DNA of 64,000 bases from Dipteris shenzhenensis. Its lineage: Eukaryota; Polypodiophyta; Polypodiopsida; Gleicheniales. Shown here one piece after another: positions 22,045 through 32,629 of the stretch. The notes below the pieces were generated by a model, which worked only from the letters and a program-made list of their open reading frames with translations, was not told the origin of the DNA and did no database searches. Both the position numbers and the translations under genes were made by a program. Numbering within the stretch: position 1 is the first letter of the stretch; each line of letters begins with the position of its first letter. The stretch is taken from NCBI GenBank assembly GCA_047967505.1, contig CM106538.1. One strand, 5' to 3'.

Positions 22045-23655
22045 TCAAGTAAGTGGAGGTGCTACCCTCCTCTTGAGCATCAGGCGATGCTCCAGATCTC
22101 TGCTCTGCTCTGCTAAACCTGTAGGAGCCTGCACCACAGTGGGCTCAAACTGAAATGCTTCTCGGTAGAGCTGCAAAAGCTGAGGTGACTCTACCAGATC
22201 ACCCTCCTCCATCCACTTCGCATCCAGTGTAGGATAATTCCTGAAATTCACTAGGTAGCAATGGGAAACTCTACCTTATGCGTGCCAAAATTTGTTCCAA
22301 AACCAAGATTTCATCCAATTCTTCAACGTCGGGCTAATCCTCATGAAGTAGGGCAGCAGGCACATCACCCTGGAAAGGCTTCAATAAACTCACATGAAAG
22401 GCATTGTGTATGGTCCAAGTGGCAAGTAGCTTCAGCCTATAAGCTACATCATTAATTCGTTCAAAAACCTGGAAAGGACCATAGTACCTCATCTTGAGCT
22501 TTGTGTACACTTTGGTCTTGCCTTTCATCTTCATGAGTCGTGCTTTCTTAAAACGCAGCAGCACCCAATTGCCCTCTTTCAAGAGTAACTCTTGGCGATG
22601 CTTATCTGTTGCCCGTTTGTGCTTCTCTTGGCTTTTTCAGAGGGCTGTTTTGATCTTCTGGTAAGCAACATCCAAGCTCTCCACAAATCTGTCCGCTTCA
22701 AAAATCTTCTCTTTCATATGTAGAATGGGAGGTACCTTCCGTTCTCCCGCCACAATTTCAAAGGGGGCTTTCCCTATGGATGAGTGTACAGTGTTGTTGT
22801 AAGCGAACTCAACAAGTGGCATAAATTGCTCCCATTTCGATTGCTGATTCGAAACATAGCACTTGAGAAGATCAAGGGTAGTGTAGTTGGCTTCTTCGGA
22901 CTGCCCATCAGATTCAGGATGAAAAGAGGATGGAAAATTCAGCGTGGTGCCCATATTCTCAAAGATACCTCTCTAGAAAAGACTTGTCATTTATCAATGA
23001 CAATTGATTGAGGCATCCCGTGATGTTTAAACACATGAGACATAACGAGTCTCGCCATCTGGTCTGTTTAATTTTCTTCCTTATGGGAATAAAGTGAACC
23101 TGCTTGCTGAATCTGCAAATAATGGTCCATATCCCATCATGTCCTGATGGTGTACGAGGAAGATCAAAGATAAAAACCATGGCAATGCTCTACTAGGGTC
23201 GATCAGGAAGAGGTAAAGGCTGCAGCAATCCAGCCGGCTTCTGCCTATCGTATTTCACCTTCTGGCAGGTGATGAATGTCTTGACATATGCCTCGACATC
23301 CTTCCTCAATGACAGCCAAAAGAAATAGTGCTCCACAGCTTTGATGATGGAATCAATACCTCTATGTCCTGCATAGGGTGGAACGTGACTCTCTGTTAAA
23401 ACTTTGGACCTCAATTGTTTCGTGACACACAGTCTACCATGCATCATTAAAAAACCGTCTTTGAGAGTATAGTGCTCATGCCTCTGACCTTCAACCAACT
23501 GATCATAAATCCGTGAAAAATCAGCGTCATTGGCATATTGATCCTTCATGGCATCAAGCTCATGATGATATGCAATGGTCACTGTTGAAACTTGTGGCTT
23601 AACAAACACTGCATCTGGGGTGGGTGTAAGTGAGAGTGCATCTGCAACAAAAAAG
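22045..23655 (-). pseudogene. RLG-D integrase and chromodomain
   Basis: Read right to left the segment starts at VADALS, just after RNase H, and contains the HHCC module (SHVPPYAGHRG..TCQKVK), a DDE core whose last part reads SSFHPESDGQSEEAN with the Glu intact, a C-terminal [28 protein letters not shown] module, and a chromodomain-like tail, NFRNYPTLDAKWME (about 22160-22250). The chromodomain places it among chromoviruses. Frames break near 23185, 22957 and 22600. Everything upstream of VADAL is missing: at 23656 the sequence is LINE-H. It is complementary to RLG-E, which ends exactly where this begins. Confidence 0.88.
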
Positions 23656-25527
23656 CCACCATGCATTCTTAGTGAGCAAAGCAAGTCCATTTTGAGCAAC
23701 CGTAAAGCTTTTTTATGAAGCTTAGTTTTCCAAAAAATCTCCATGGCTTGAGACATAAAGGAAGTGAGATCTCGAGATGACCAATGTAATAGAGGAAGGT
23801 AGAACTGGACATAAAGCTAGAACAATAGACTGGACAATTCGAAGCCGTACATGCAGAGGCCAAGTGGAGATCTTCCAATATTCTAATTTGTCCTGAATTT
23901 TGTTTGACACCCACGACATTTGTTGCTTATTGCTGATTTTCCAGCCAATGGGATAGCCCAAATGTCTTACTATGTTTTCCGGATAAATAATCTGGCCTGG
24001 CCACAGGATAGCATGCCAATCACAATGCTTGAGAGGCAAGAGTTTTAATTTCTGAAAATTAATCTTAAGACCAACTGCCAACCCAAAATCTGAAAGGGTA
24101 TCCATCAAGAGGCGAATCTCCAAAGGACTGTTCTTTGGCATGAAGAATGAATCATCTGCATAGGCCTGTGCAATGAAGGGTCGTGAACCAGATATCTGAA
24201 GCCCCTCTAGCTGTCCAATATCAACCATGTGATCCATATAAAGAAGCAAAGGATGTGAAGCGATGGCATAAAGCAAAGCACTGAGAGGGCATCCCTGCCG
24301 AACTGAACGTTCGAGAGTCCAAGACTCAGACAAATGATTCCCTATAAAGCATTGTGCAGTGGAATCTGAGTAAAGCCAATTTATGACATTAACTAGCTTT
24401 GGCCCAAAACCAAGTTTTAACATGATTTGAGAGACATAATCCCACTGTACTATATCAAATGCCTTCGCCACATCCACCTGCATGACCAACACATCTTGAT
24501 ATGAATATTTTGCATATTCCATTGCGATGAGAGTGTTAGAGATATTGTCATGTATGTGCCGTCTTGGAACAAAACCATATTGCCTGGGATGAAGTCCATC
24601 ATGAAGGATATCCTTTATCCGATGTACCAACATTTTGGCAATCAGTTTGATATAACCAACATCAAAGTGATGGGCCTCCAGTCATCCATAGTCTCACATA
24701 GAGGTTTTTTGGGCACAAGCTTAACCAGACCATGCTTCCAAGCTGAGGGAAGATGTTGATGCTGCCAGGCTACATTAATAAACTGCAGAATTGGACCCTT
24801 CAATTCACGCCAAAAGGCTTCAAAAAATTCAACCGTCAGACCATCCCAGCCAGGGGATTTATGTTTACCCAAATGCTTAAGGGCTTCATCCAATTCAACA
24901 TCTGAAAAAAACATTTCCAGCATTGAGGCTTTTTGCAAGGAGACAATAGAAGAAACAAGCTCAGTAAATCTGTTACGAGCCAATGCAACCTGAGGTGTAG
25001 AAGAAGATGGCTGAGAAAAAAGAAGCTGAAAATGATCCAAACATTGTTTTTCTAGCTGAGATAGAGTCTGGGTCCAAAGACCGTCTGGTTTCCTGACCCT
25101 CATGATAGATTGGCTTTGTCTATGTGCATGTAAGTTCCAAAAAAAAGATTTCGAGGAACAGCCCTTATCTAGCATAGGTTTAACTCTGGCCCTGATCTGC
25201 CATTTGGACAGCTTGCGTTTATCATTGGCATCAATTATGGAGGAAGCACAAGACAATAAATGCTGCTCAGAAGCAGATAAAGATCTTTGATGACTAATCT
25301 GTACCAAATACTGCTTGTATGATTTTGCCCACTGGATATGCTGTCTGGTTTCTGCCATGTACCATCTTCCATATTCCTTAATGACATTTTGAATACGATG
25401 TATGAAAGAGGTCCAAGCAAAGTCCAGATCCTCCTGAGCATGGGATAGCAATGGCCTACAAGCCAGTCTGATCATATAGTCTGATCATATGCTGGAATTT
25501 TTCATGAGAAAGATATAATTGATTGAC
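23656..25527 (-). pseudogene. LINE-H ORF2 reverse transcriptase part
   Basis: The RT domain shows KSPGWDGLTVEFFEAFW, KLVPKK, DDWRPITL, QYGFVPRRHIHDN, the VDVAKAFD palm Asp, ERSVRQGCPLSALLY and the active site AYADDSFF, all standard for plant L1. Two lesions can be pinned down. A 13-bp tandem duplication, AGTCTGATCATAT twice at 25465-25490, shifts the frame before RT, and a one-base shift near 24660-24690 breaks it just after the PITL motif. The palm Asp residues are intact. Target-primed reverse transcription is the family function. The C-terminus is cut at 23656. Confidence 0.9.
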
Positions 25528-26286
25528 CTATAAATGTCTGACAGAAGAGAGCTGCAAGTCATCCAGAGGCATACTAAAAGAAAGGGTGAGCCAAAGTGGA
25601 GTGTGATCAGATAATTGTTGTGAATAATCAGTCCACATTTGACATGTATATTCATCATATTGCTGAGCATGAATGAGATAATATCTATCAAGCCTGGCCC
25701 AATATTCTGTAAAAGCATTATGATGATATGTAAATCCCATAACTGAAGGGTGAGTTGCTGTCCATAAATCTGCAGATTGAAGTGATGATGTCATATGTTC
25801 CCATTGCTGGATTTCAGAGGGCAGCATATGGGATTTATGTGTGGTATTGTCCTTCCAGTGAGGAGACTTGTTGAAATCACCACAAAGTAGAGCATTTGAA
25901 GACCAAGGATATTGCTTTATGGAGTTCCACATTTGAGCTCTAGAAGCTGAATTTTGAGAGGCATACAAAGATCCTATTTCAAAAATCTCTCCATTGATCA
26001 TACATTGGATAATCATCCATCGTCCACCAAGATCATTATATGCTATCCAGGGTTGCAGATCATGTCTGGCTAAAATGCACAGCCCAGAGAATTGTTCAGA
26101 TCCTGAATAAAATATATCATATCCAGAAAAAAACCCATGCTGGCCGGCAAAAAAATGCTGATTATGCTCTTGCAGACACACAACATCCAGATGAGTTGTA
26201 TTTATATAATGCCATAGAAGCCTCCATTTATTCTGGTTGCAGAGGCCCTGTACATTATAGGAAAAACATTTAAGAGAAGCATGCAT
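25528..26286 (-). pseudogene. LINE-H ORF2 apurinic/apyrimidinic-type endonuclease
   Basis: The domain nicks target DNA to prime reverse transcription. The first ATG is at 26286 (MHASLKCFSYNVQGL), matching the family's N-terminal SWN(V)xG motif although Trp is Tyr here. LQEHN carries the catalytic Glu, LLCGDFN the metal and base contacts, and LSDHTPLW the terminal SDH. One in-frame stop at 25528 separates it from RT. It starts 48 bp after the ORF1 stop, in another frame, as in other plant L1 elements. Confidence 0.9.
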
Positions 26287-26333
26287 GAAAATATATACAA
26301 GAGATGATCGGTCCTCCAAAAGAACGGGAGGCC

Positions 26334-27548
26334 TCAAGCCTCTGCCATTGCCACAGGGTCTTGCTGACCCTCAGCATCCAATTCCCTGATAATATCATCT
26401 TCTTCACAAAGGGGAAGACCCTTCTTGACTGCATTAACCCATGCCTTTGAGATGGGGTTGCTTGAAGAGGTAGAAGATTGTCCTGGAGAAGGAGCAGAGG
26501 CATCCCAATTACGAGATTGGAGAGGTCTTTGTTTGAGAGGCACCGTCTTCTTTGCAGTCTGCCATCCCTCATGAGAAGATGAGTTATTTTCCCCTAACTT
26601 GCTTTTTCCTTTATCCTTATTTTGAGCTGAAATTGCCTGGCTCCCTGTATGAACTGAAGGCTTTGCTCCTTTAGCTTCAATCTTTTCCACATATGTCTTC
26701 TGACCTCCTTTATTAGATGGCAGAGGAATAGCTGTTGGAGGAGGTGGATGAAGGATAGAGGGACACTCCGAAGCAAGATGCCCAAACTTGTGACAAGAAA
26801 AACAAGCTCCAGCAAAAATGCCCCATTTTAAAGTGAAATATTTCTTTCCCAAATTACCACCCTGAATCTCAACTGCAATAGAGGAGGGGGTCGGTCTATC
26901 AGTATCCCATAAGATGCAAAAACAATTTTTATTACCTGTGGGACGAGGGGGATAGATCACTTGTCCCAATGTCATAGCTAAACCTAGAAGCTCTATTCTC
27001 ATGTAATCTGGAAAATCAACCACTTTAACCCATACAGGGCAATGATGCTTGATGAGGTTCTGATAGTCCTTATTAGGGGACCAGGGCATGATATGCACCA
27101 TTTGTCGACCAAAAAATAAAGGGGACATTTCCAGCATCTTTTGTTTTGTCAAGGCATCCAAAAGATGAACTTCATAAAATCCTCGGGAGGTAAAATAGAC
27201 TCCTTCTACATAGCATCCACCTAGGAGAGAATTCACCCATTGTCCCACATCATTAGCAGAGGGAATTTTGCCTGGGAAAAAGATGATAACCGCAGTTTGA
27301 GAGAGATTCTTCAAAGGATGCACAAGAGAAGGCAACTTCATTTTGTAAGTGAGTTCCGGAGCAGGTTGAATCCATTCCCTTCTACTTTGTTGAAAATCAT
27401 CATTCAACATATTAAACACATAGGAAGCATCTTCAGATGAAGGAGCTATGGGGGGAGAGGTTTCCCTTGATTGTCTTTTGGGTTCAGGAGAGAGTGCTCT
27501 CTTGACATAATACTTGTTTGCTTCTGCCATGGAGGCTAAGGGATTCAA
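26334..27548 (-). CDS. LINE-H ORF1 protein, uninterrupted
   Basis: A 404-codon open frame, the longest undamaged LINE ORF here. N-terminal disordered Ser/Pro region (residues 1-60), a DUF4283-type RNA-binding domain (about 75-240, with SRGFYEVHLL, HIMPWSPNKDY, HCPVWVKVVDFP, FCILWDTDRP), a CCHC zinc knuckle CFSCHKFGHLASEC (about residues 250-263), then a basic Ser/Lys/Gln-rich tail. ORF1 proteins of this type coat LINE RNA. The start codon is probably the one at 27548, or the second Met six codons on (MAEANKYY); I cannot separate these. That ORF1 is open while ORF2 has three lesions suggests chance or that ORF1 damage is simply later. Confidence 0.9.
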   Translation of the reverse strand: MNPLASMAEANKYYVKRALSPEPKRQSRETSPPIAPSSEDASYVFNMLNDDFQQSRREWIQPAPELTYKMKLPSLVHPLKNLSQTAVIIFFPGKIPSANDVGQWVNSLLGGCYVEGVYFTSRGFYEVHLLDALTKQKMLEMSPLFFGRQMVHIMPWSPNKDYQNLIKHHCPVWVKVVDFPDYMRIELLGLAMTLGQVIYPPRPTGNKNCFCILWDTDRPTPSSIAVEIQGGNLGKKYFTLKWGIFAGACFSCHKFGHLASECPSILHPPPPTAIPLPSNKGGQKTYVEKIEAKGAKPSVHTGSQAISAQNKDKGKSKLGENNSSSHEGWQTAKKTVPLKQRPLQSRNWDASAPSPGQSSTSSSNPISKAWVNAVKKGLPLCEEDDIIRELDAEGQQDPVAMAEA

Positions 27549-27594
27549 CAGATATCAAACGAAGAGAATCAAACAGGGCACAAAGAAGGGCTGA

Positions 27595-27925
27595 CAGGCT
27601 GTACGGACGCTGGACTGAAGCACTGTACGGACGCACGGAGAAGCTGACAGAACTATATGGAAGGATTGACAGGTTGCAAGAAAGGACTGACAGACTGTAC
27701 GGGACAACTGACAGGCTGTACGGAAAGTTTGACGATTGTACGGAAAGATTGACGGAGACAGTACGGACGGACTGTACGGACTTAGGGAAGGAAGATAGAG
27801 GATAGGAACGGTCGTGCAGGGTGGAACGGAGCTTTGTTCCAAGACGCGAAGGTAAGGCAACCTGGCGCGAAATCTTCTTACTGCCGTACGGGAACCGTAC
27901 GACGGCCGTACGGAAGTACGGATAG
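27595..27925 (-). promoter_or_regulatory. GTACGG/CCGTAC array in LINE-H 5'UTR
   Basis: Eleven GTAC cores at 27601, 27625, 27697, 27718, 27738, 27761, 27774, 27886, 27897, 27908 and 27916, mostly CTGTACGG with GACAG or GACGG spacers. On the sense strand they read CCGTACAG. It lies between the 5' end and ORF1, where the internal promoter of an L1 would be. Confidence 0.65.
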
Positions 27926-28024
27926 GAAGACTAGCGCCACGCGATCTCGGACGACGCTGATCAGCGTATGTAGCGAGCACTCAGACCCTCACGATTCTCC
28001 CCTCTCTCTCTCACGCACGCTTTC

Positions 28025-28069
28025 ACCACACACACACACACACACGACACACACACACACACACACACA
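28025..28069. repeat. CA microsatellite between LINE-H and LINE-M
   Basis: (CA)n with one CGACAC interruption. It joins the 5' end of LINE-H to the 3' end of a minus-strand LINE-M copy. Confidence 0.9.
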
Positions 28070-29281
28070 GATAAAGAAAGATATATTAACGTCCACGGGA
28101 GGCCTCGTGGACCTATGGGACAAAAGTGCAGAAACAAAGTAAACTCATACAAGCCACTGTGGGCTAGAGCGAAGGGCTTGCTAAGGCCCTCGTTGAGTAC
28201 TAGAAAACACATAAACTGAAATATTGATGTAGTACATCATATCAAGTCAGTCCAAAAAAGCCAAATAGTGTGTAACATGAGTGAGGCATGTCAGGTGCTC
28301 AGGGCTAATGCTCCAAGAGCATGATCTGGCTCCATGTATCCAGGCTCCGTGATAGCTCTCTGGTGTGACACAAAGAGCTCACGTATCTGCATCTATCGAG
28401 CTGTCTGGCCTTGTGGCGGGGGGCGTGGTCTCCTCAATCTCTGGATTTGATGGGCTATGTCAAGTGTAATGCCACGTCTCTATCGGTCGCCTCTGAGGAG
28501 AGTTGAGAAAGGTCGAACCTCAATCGTGTGTGCTCTGGTCTCTTGTCGCATGTGAGATCCGCGTGTCCCTCATCCAGTAGTGGTGTCGTGTCGACTCCCT
28601 CTACTGACCCATCTATCTCTCATGTCAGCTAGCTCCTCCTCCTCTACTACCGAGTGCCCTGGAGCTGACTCAAATGCATAGAAGTGGGTGACCTGCCTCT
28701 GCGCTCGATCCACCTCAATGTCCTGTGACGTGGTGGTTGCATCTTGCTGCTGTCTGATCCGTCGCAGTAGTGTCTCTTTGTGTCTCCGCATCTCCATCAG
28801 GTAGAGTGCAATACAGACCTGATCTTGGAAGTGGATCAGTCGTGAGAGTGGGCCAAACCCGTGTCCCTCCTGAAAAAGGCAATGGTAGCGCCCTCGGATC
28901 TCGTAGTAGGCGAGACACATACAAAGAAAGTGCTCCTCGATCTCGACTAACCCATCGTGCATAGCATACAAGTCCGCTGCTCTCTGGGTATGCCTGCAGC
29001 TCTCCCTGCCTCAATCCTCAGCTGATGGGAGGAGACTCGCATCTGTCCAATGGCAATCCTTAGTGCATGTGAGACTCCTCTGTGCTCAAGATACTGGGGT
29101 CTGATGATGAGGCCATCCTCCGATACTCTCAAGAAGATACTCTCAAGAAATGGTCATAGTAGAGCTGGGTCTTGGTGGGAAACTCCTGGTCCCCCCCCCA
29201 AGTCCGAAGTGTGTGAAGCTAGAGGAGGTCTAACCGTATGATGCAGTTAATCTCATCTCGCAGAATCAGCTCGGGGGGTGC

Positions 29282-29287
<6 letters not shown>
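28070..29287 (-). mobile_element. LINE-M copy, 5'-truncated (subtype 1)
   Basis: Read on the minus strand it runs from the ATGCACCCCC codons at 29287, through the CCHC finger region (CMLC..EEHFLCMC, about 28900-28960) and the PLSRLIHFQDQVCIALYLMEM tract at 28800, to a 3'UTR ending in a perfect 7-bp hairpin (GTCCACG / CGTGGAC arms, about 28089-28110) then TTAATATATCTTTCTTTATC and the GT tract. Stops break the frame. It has a (GA)n tract on its 5' side at 29288-29318. Confidence 0.82.

Positions 29288-29318
<31 letters not shown>
29288..29318. repeat. GA microsatellite beside LINE-M
   Basis: A pure (GA)n run immediately at the truncated 5' end of the LINE-M copy. Confidence 0.9.
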
Positions 29319-29319
<1 letters not shown>

Positions 29320-31740
29320 CACCCAAGAGCAAAATTAAAATGGGCATGGGCATGGGATGAGGGGCAAGGACGTGGCATAAAATGATTAGAGGGACACTTT
29401 TAAAAGAAGGTGTAATGAGAGAGCTGCTTTTGCAGGAAGTGCTAACAAAGGAAGGTTAAACTCTGCCATGTCTCCACAATCAACCAAAGGTGAAATATTG
29501 TTACTCTGAACCAGTTGAAAAGGAGCCAAAGTTCATAAAATCCCCACTCGCAAGAGCATGACAAAGAAGCCAGGGGGCTACCCTAGGCCTTCAATCAAGA
29601 TGGAGAACATGATGTACTAAAGCAGCAAGGGGATGTTGAGGGTGAGATGGGGGACCAAGACCGTGTGTGTCCACTCTATATGAGTGTTGTACTTTCACTT
29701 GTCACATCAATCAACTCAAGTGGAGCTTTTGGTCATGTAATTGATTTCCTTGGTTCATGCCTTTCATTCCATTTCCTTTCATTTCTATTTCAAGTTAAGT
29801 TTCCTTCCTTCTAGCTCCCTTGCCTCCTATCCACCATCTTCCTGTTCCTTCAGAGGAGAGGCTGTATGGGAAGGAAAAGAGGCGGAGCAAGTTTGAAAGG
29901 GTCGCCAATTGAGGTTGGAGGAGAGGCAAGTGATGAGGAAGAAGAACAACTTTGGTTGATGGACTTGATTAGGATAATTCTTCGATAATGAATGGTGCCA
30001 AAATTCCATTGAAAAGAGCATCCCCTCCCTCTGTTTTGCCAAGAATTTTTGTTTCTTTCTTGTAACTCAATAAGTTGTCCTAGCCTTATAGCTGGCCTCA
30101 AGATCACACGTTTGGGCATGCATCAAGGATTGGCTAGTTTAATTGCACTCTATGTCAAACAAACCCCTCTTTGGAGATTGCAACAAAAAATGAAGGACTC
30201 CTTTGAAAAGCAAGATCTCCATAGAGTCATTCAAGCCATAGAAAGGGACTTTTAGGGATGTCATCCTACAATTAAAGTGTCCTAGTAGAAGTGCATCCCA
30301 TGCGCACACATACAACAACAAGCCTGCTAACTTATGGAGAAGTCTCTATGTAATATGAGTAAACAAGGGAAGAATAGCTAATAGCTATATAAAAACTCTA
30401 GGTAGTGGAAAAACTGATCTGTTTCATCGTTTAAGACCTGTAAATTGACATCCACTTTAGCATGAATACTACAAATCACTTTCATCGAAGTCGATGAATC
30501 TCAAGACAAGCATTGACCATTGGAATGAACCTTAACAGTGCAATGCAACCCTTGTAATATTCATTCACAAGGTCAAAAACCTTCAGCTCCATCATGCACA
30601 ATAGTGACTAGCTACAATGGCATCCCCACCGACATCATCACTGCCCAAGGCTGGGTGCAATCCAATGTATAAACTTATGCTCACTTCTATGTACATAAGA
30701 TCATGTCAACATATTTATTAGTATTTGTTTGTGTAAAGGACTGCATACTAAGTTTCTATCGACACTCGAAGGCGACAGGGTGTTGACTAGGTCAATCAAG
30801 TTCAACGCTTTTGACTTTTTGATAAAAAAATTGACTTTTAACCAAATTAACTCTTAGCATATTTTTAGGTCCTCCCATGTTTTTACTGTTATTGGAATTT
30901 TGTTGGGAGTCCTAGAGCCCAAAAATCAGATTTAAAGATATAATCTAAGCTGCCTCCATCTTTGATAAATATGAAACTGACAATATGGGATCAATACTAG
31001 GTTCTATGTGGAATGTTAAATATTAAGTCTCTCAAATAGATTAAGGGGAGAGATGATAGCCAAATGCATGGTAAAAAGCAAATCTTGATTTTCAAGATAA
31101 CAAGAGATAATACTAGTAAGAGAATAACAGTAGTATTAATAAGAGTAGCACATTGCAAATCAAGGCAAGGATCGCACTATATCAAGTCACTATGAATGGC
31201 TTTATGATTAGGCACAAAAAATGCATAGGCGAAGAAGAAGATGGCTTCAAACAGTTTCACCAAAACATAACACAAAAGGATTGCTTACCAAGATGTCAAT
31301 AAAAAAACCTAAATGCAACTCTTTAAGGAGACATTTAGAATATTGACCTGCCAGAAGGAGCGAAATAGTGTAGAAGCCTTCCTTTGTGACACAATGAATG
31401 GCGCAAAAGCTCTTCCAAACTGTCTCTCTTGGCATGACTGTCCTTCAAATAAACTGCCAAAATTATGCATTCAATAGAAGAAAACAAATAACAATTACAA
31501 TAACAAAATTGTTTCAAGCAACTAAAAACCCTCTTCTCTTTGTCTTTCTCCCTTTTTTCATGTTTCCATACCTCTCATGGCAAAAACTGACAAGGACTCC
31601 TTTAGAGGCTACACACTAACTTTTAAAGTTTTCAATTCTAGTTTCAATTTACATTAGATCTTTCGAGGTGTGTTAGACACCTTTAGTTCCCCTACAAGGG
31701 GTGTTATCTCATGATGTACTTTTGACTTGGTCTCATAGGC
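29319..31740. other. Unassigned 2.4 kb
   Basis: AT-rich sequence with no frame over 90 codons and no motif I recognise. No LTR, inverted repeat or match to other parts of the window was seen. It is the longest stretch I cannot assign and could hold intronic or intergenic host DNA. Confidence 0.45.
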
Positions 31741-32605
31741 CTTGATAACCTCTCTCTAGACCAAGTCTCTTCTCTTTGACTCCTTAATTTGCCCCGTTGG
31801 TATGCATCGCAGGCCTTGTCGGGGGCCTGACATCTCAGAGGCAGATTGGGCTCGAGTGGAGAGGCATCAAGTTCTCTTGCTGCCATGGATGATCCGCAGT
31901 AATCTGTCAGTCCCACATCAAAAAGTTCCAGCTGAGTTCGAAGAATCCCCCCTACAGCTTGATGCAGCATTCTAGATTATCATGTACTTCTACCACGTCA
32001 AGGAGTATGGCTCTTATATCTCAAGCCGACGCAAGTTACCATGGCTGGTCCTATCTTCATCTATGACTCTAGTAGTTGAGGCCGATCAAAGATGTTGGTA
32101 TGCACGTACACACAGATGGTTTGACAGTTTGCAAGGATATATTACCACCCTATCACTATAGCATTCAGCCCCCCTCTGTCCCACTCACATATCATGAGGT
32201 CAACCAGGTCATCCGGAAGGATCTCGTACATTTTCAAAATCAGAACTAGTTTGCATGATCTCGAGGTGGAGAGGGGTAGGTGGGCAAGACCGAGGATCCC
32301 CAGAGAGGAAAGGGCATGTAAAATATGCCCCATAGGAGAGGTAGAAAATCAGCAGCGTGTCCTCCTAAGATGTAGAGCCTATGCTCAATCTGTTGGTGCA
32401 GCCAGCCAAAAAGCTAGGAAGTTACTTGAAAGAGGTTTTAGTACATCGAAACAAGGTATTGGGAGTAACACACGGGCTAGCCCAACAAGTACTCAATACT
32501 ACATAAAGTTTGTAATATTCTCTTTCATCGATTGCAAGAGATGACTATTAGTTGATAGTGATCGCCAGTCCCATAGATCTTTAAGGGTCTCACAGTGGAC
32601 TTTAA
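31740..32605 (+). pseudogene. LINE-M copy, C-terminal half and 3' end (second tail type)
   Basis: The sequence follows LINE-M from the tract after RT (GACTCCTTAATTTGCCCC, matching 34960) through PLQLDAAF, RCWYAR, the RLxxEGRW segment (near 32250-32290) and a CKIC zinc-finger start. The hydrophobic H/C part of the finger is eroded (LLRCRAY). It ends with CCAGTCCCATAGATC, a loop, GGACTTTAATACAATCAT and a short GTCAT-repeat tail at 32605. Stops are frequent. The next LINE-M copy starts about 25 bp later. Confidence 0.75.
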
Positions 32606-32629
32606 TACAATCATGTCATGTCATATCAT

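Larger units (their letters stand above)
23656..28020 (-). mobile_element. LINE-H: L1-type LINE with intact ORF1, 3' end missing
   Basis: Minus-strand order from right: a GTACGG-rich 5'UTR, ORF1, ORF2 endonuclease, ORF2 RT. The element breaks off at 23656 in the connector after RT (HKKALRLLK..MHGGF), so zf-RVT, 3'UTR and poly-A are absent, and RLG-D sequence follows without a tail or target duplication. LINEs usually lose their 5' end; keeping the 5' end and losing the 3' end points to rearrangement after insertion. Confidence 0.88.

Noticed and set aside
30049-30255. Possible small host gene
   Set aside because: 69 codons, no recognisable motif, no supporting splice or promoter context.
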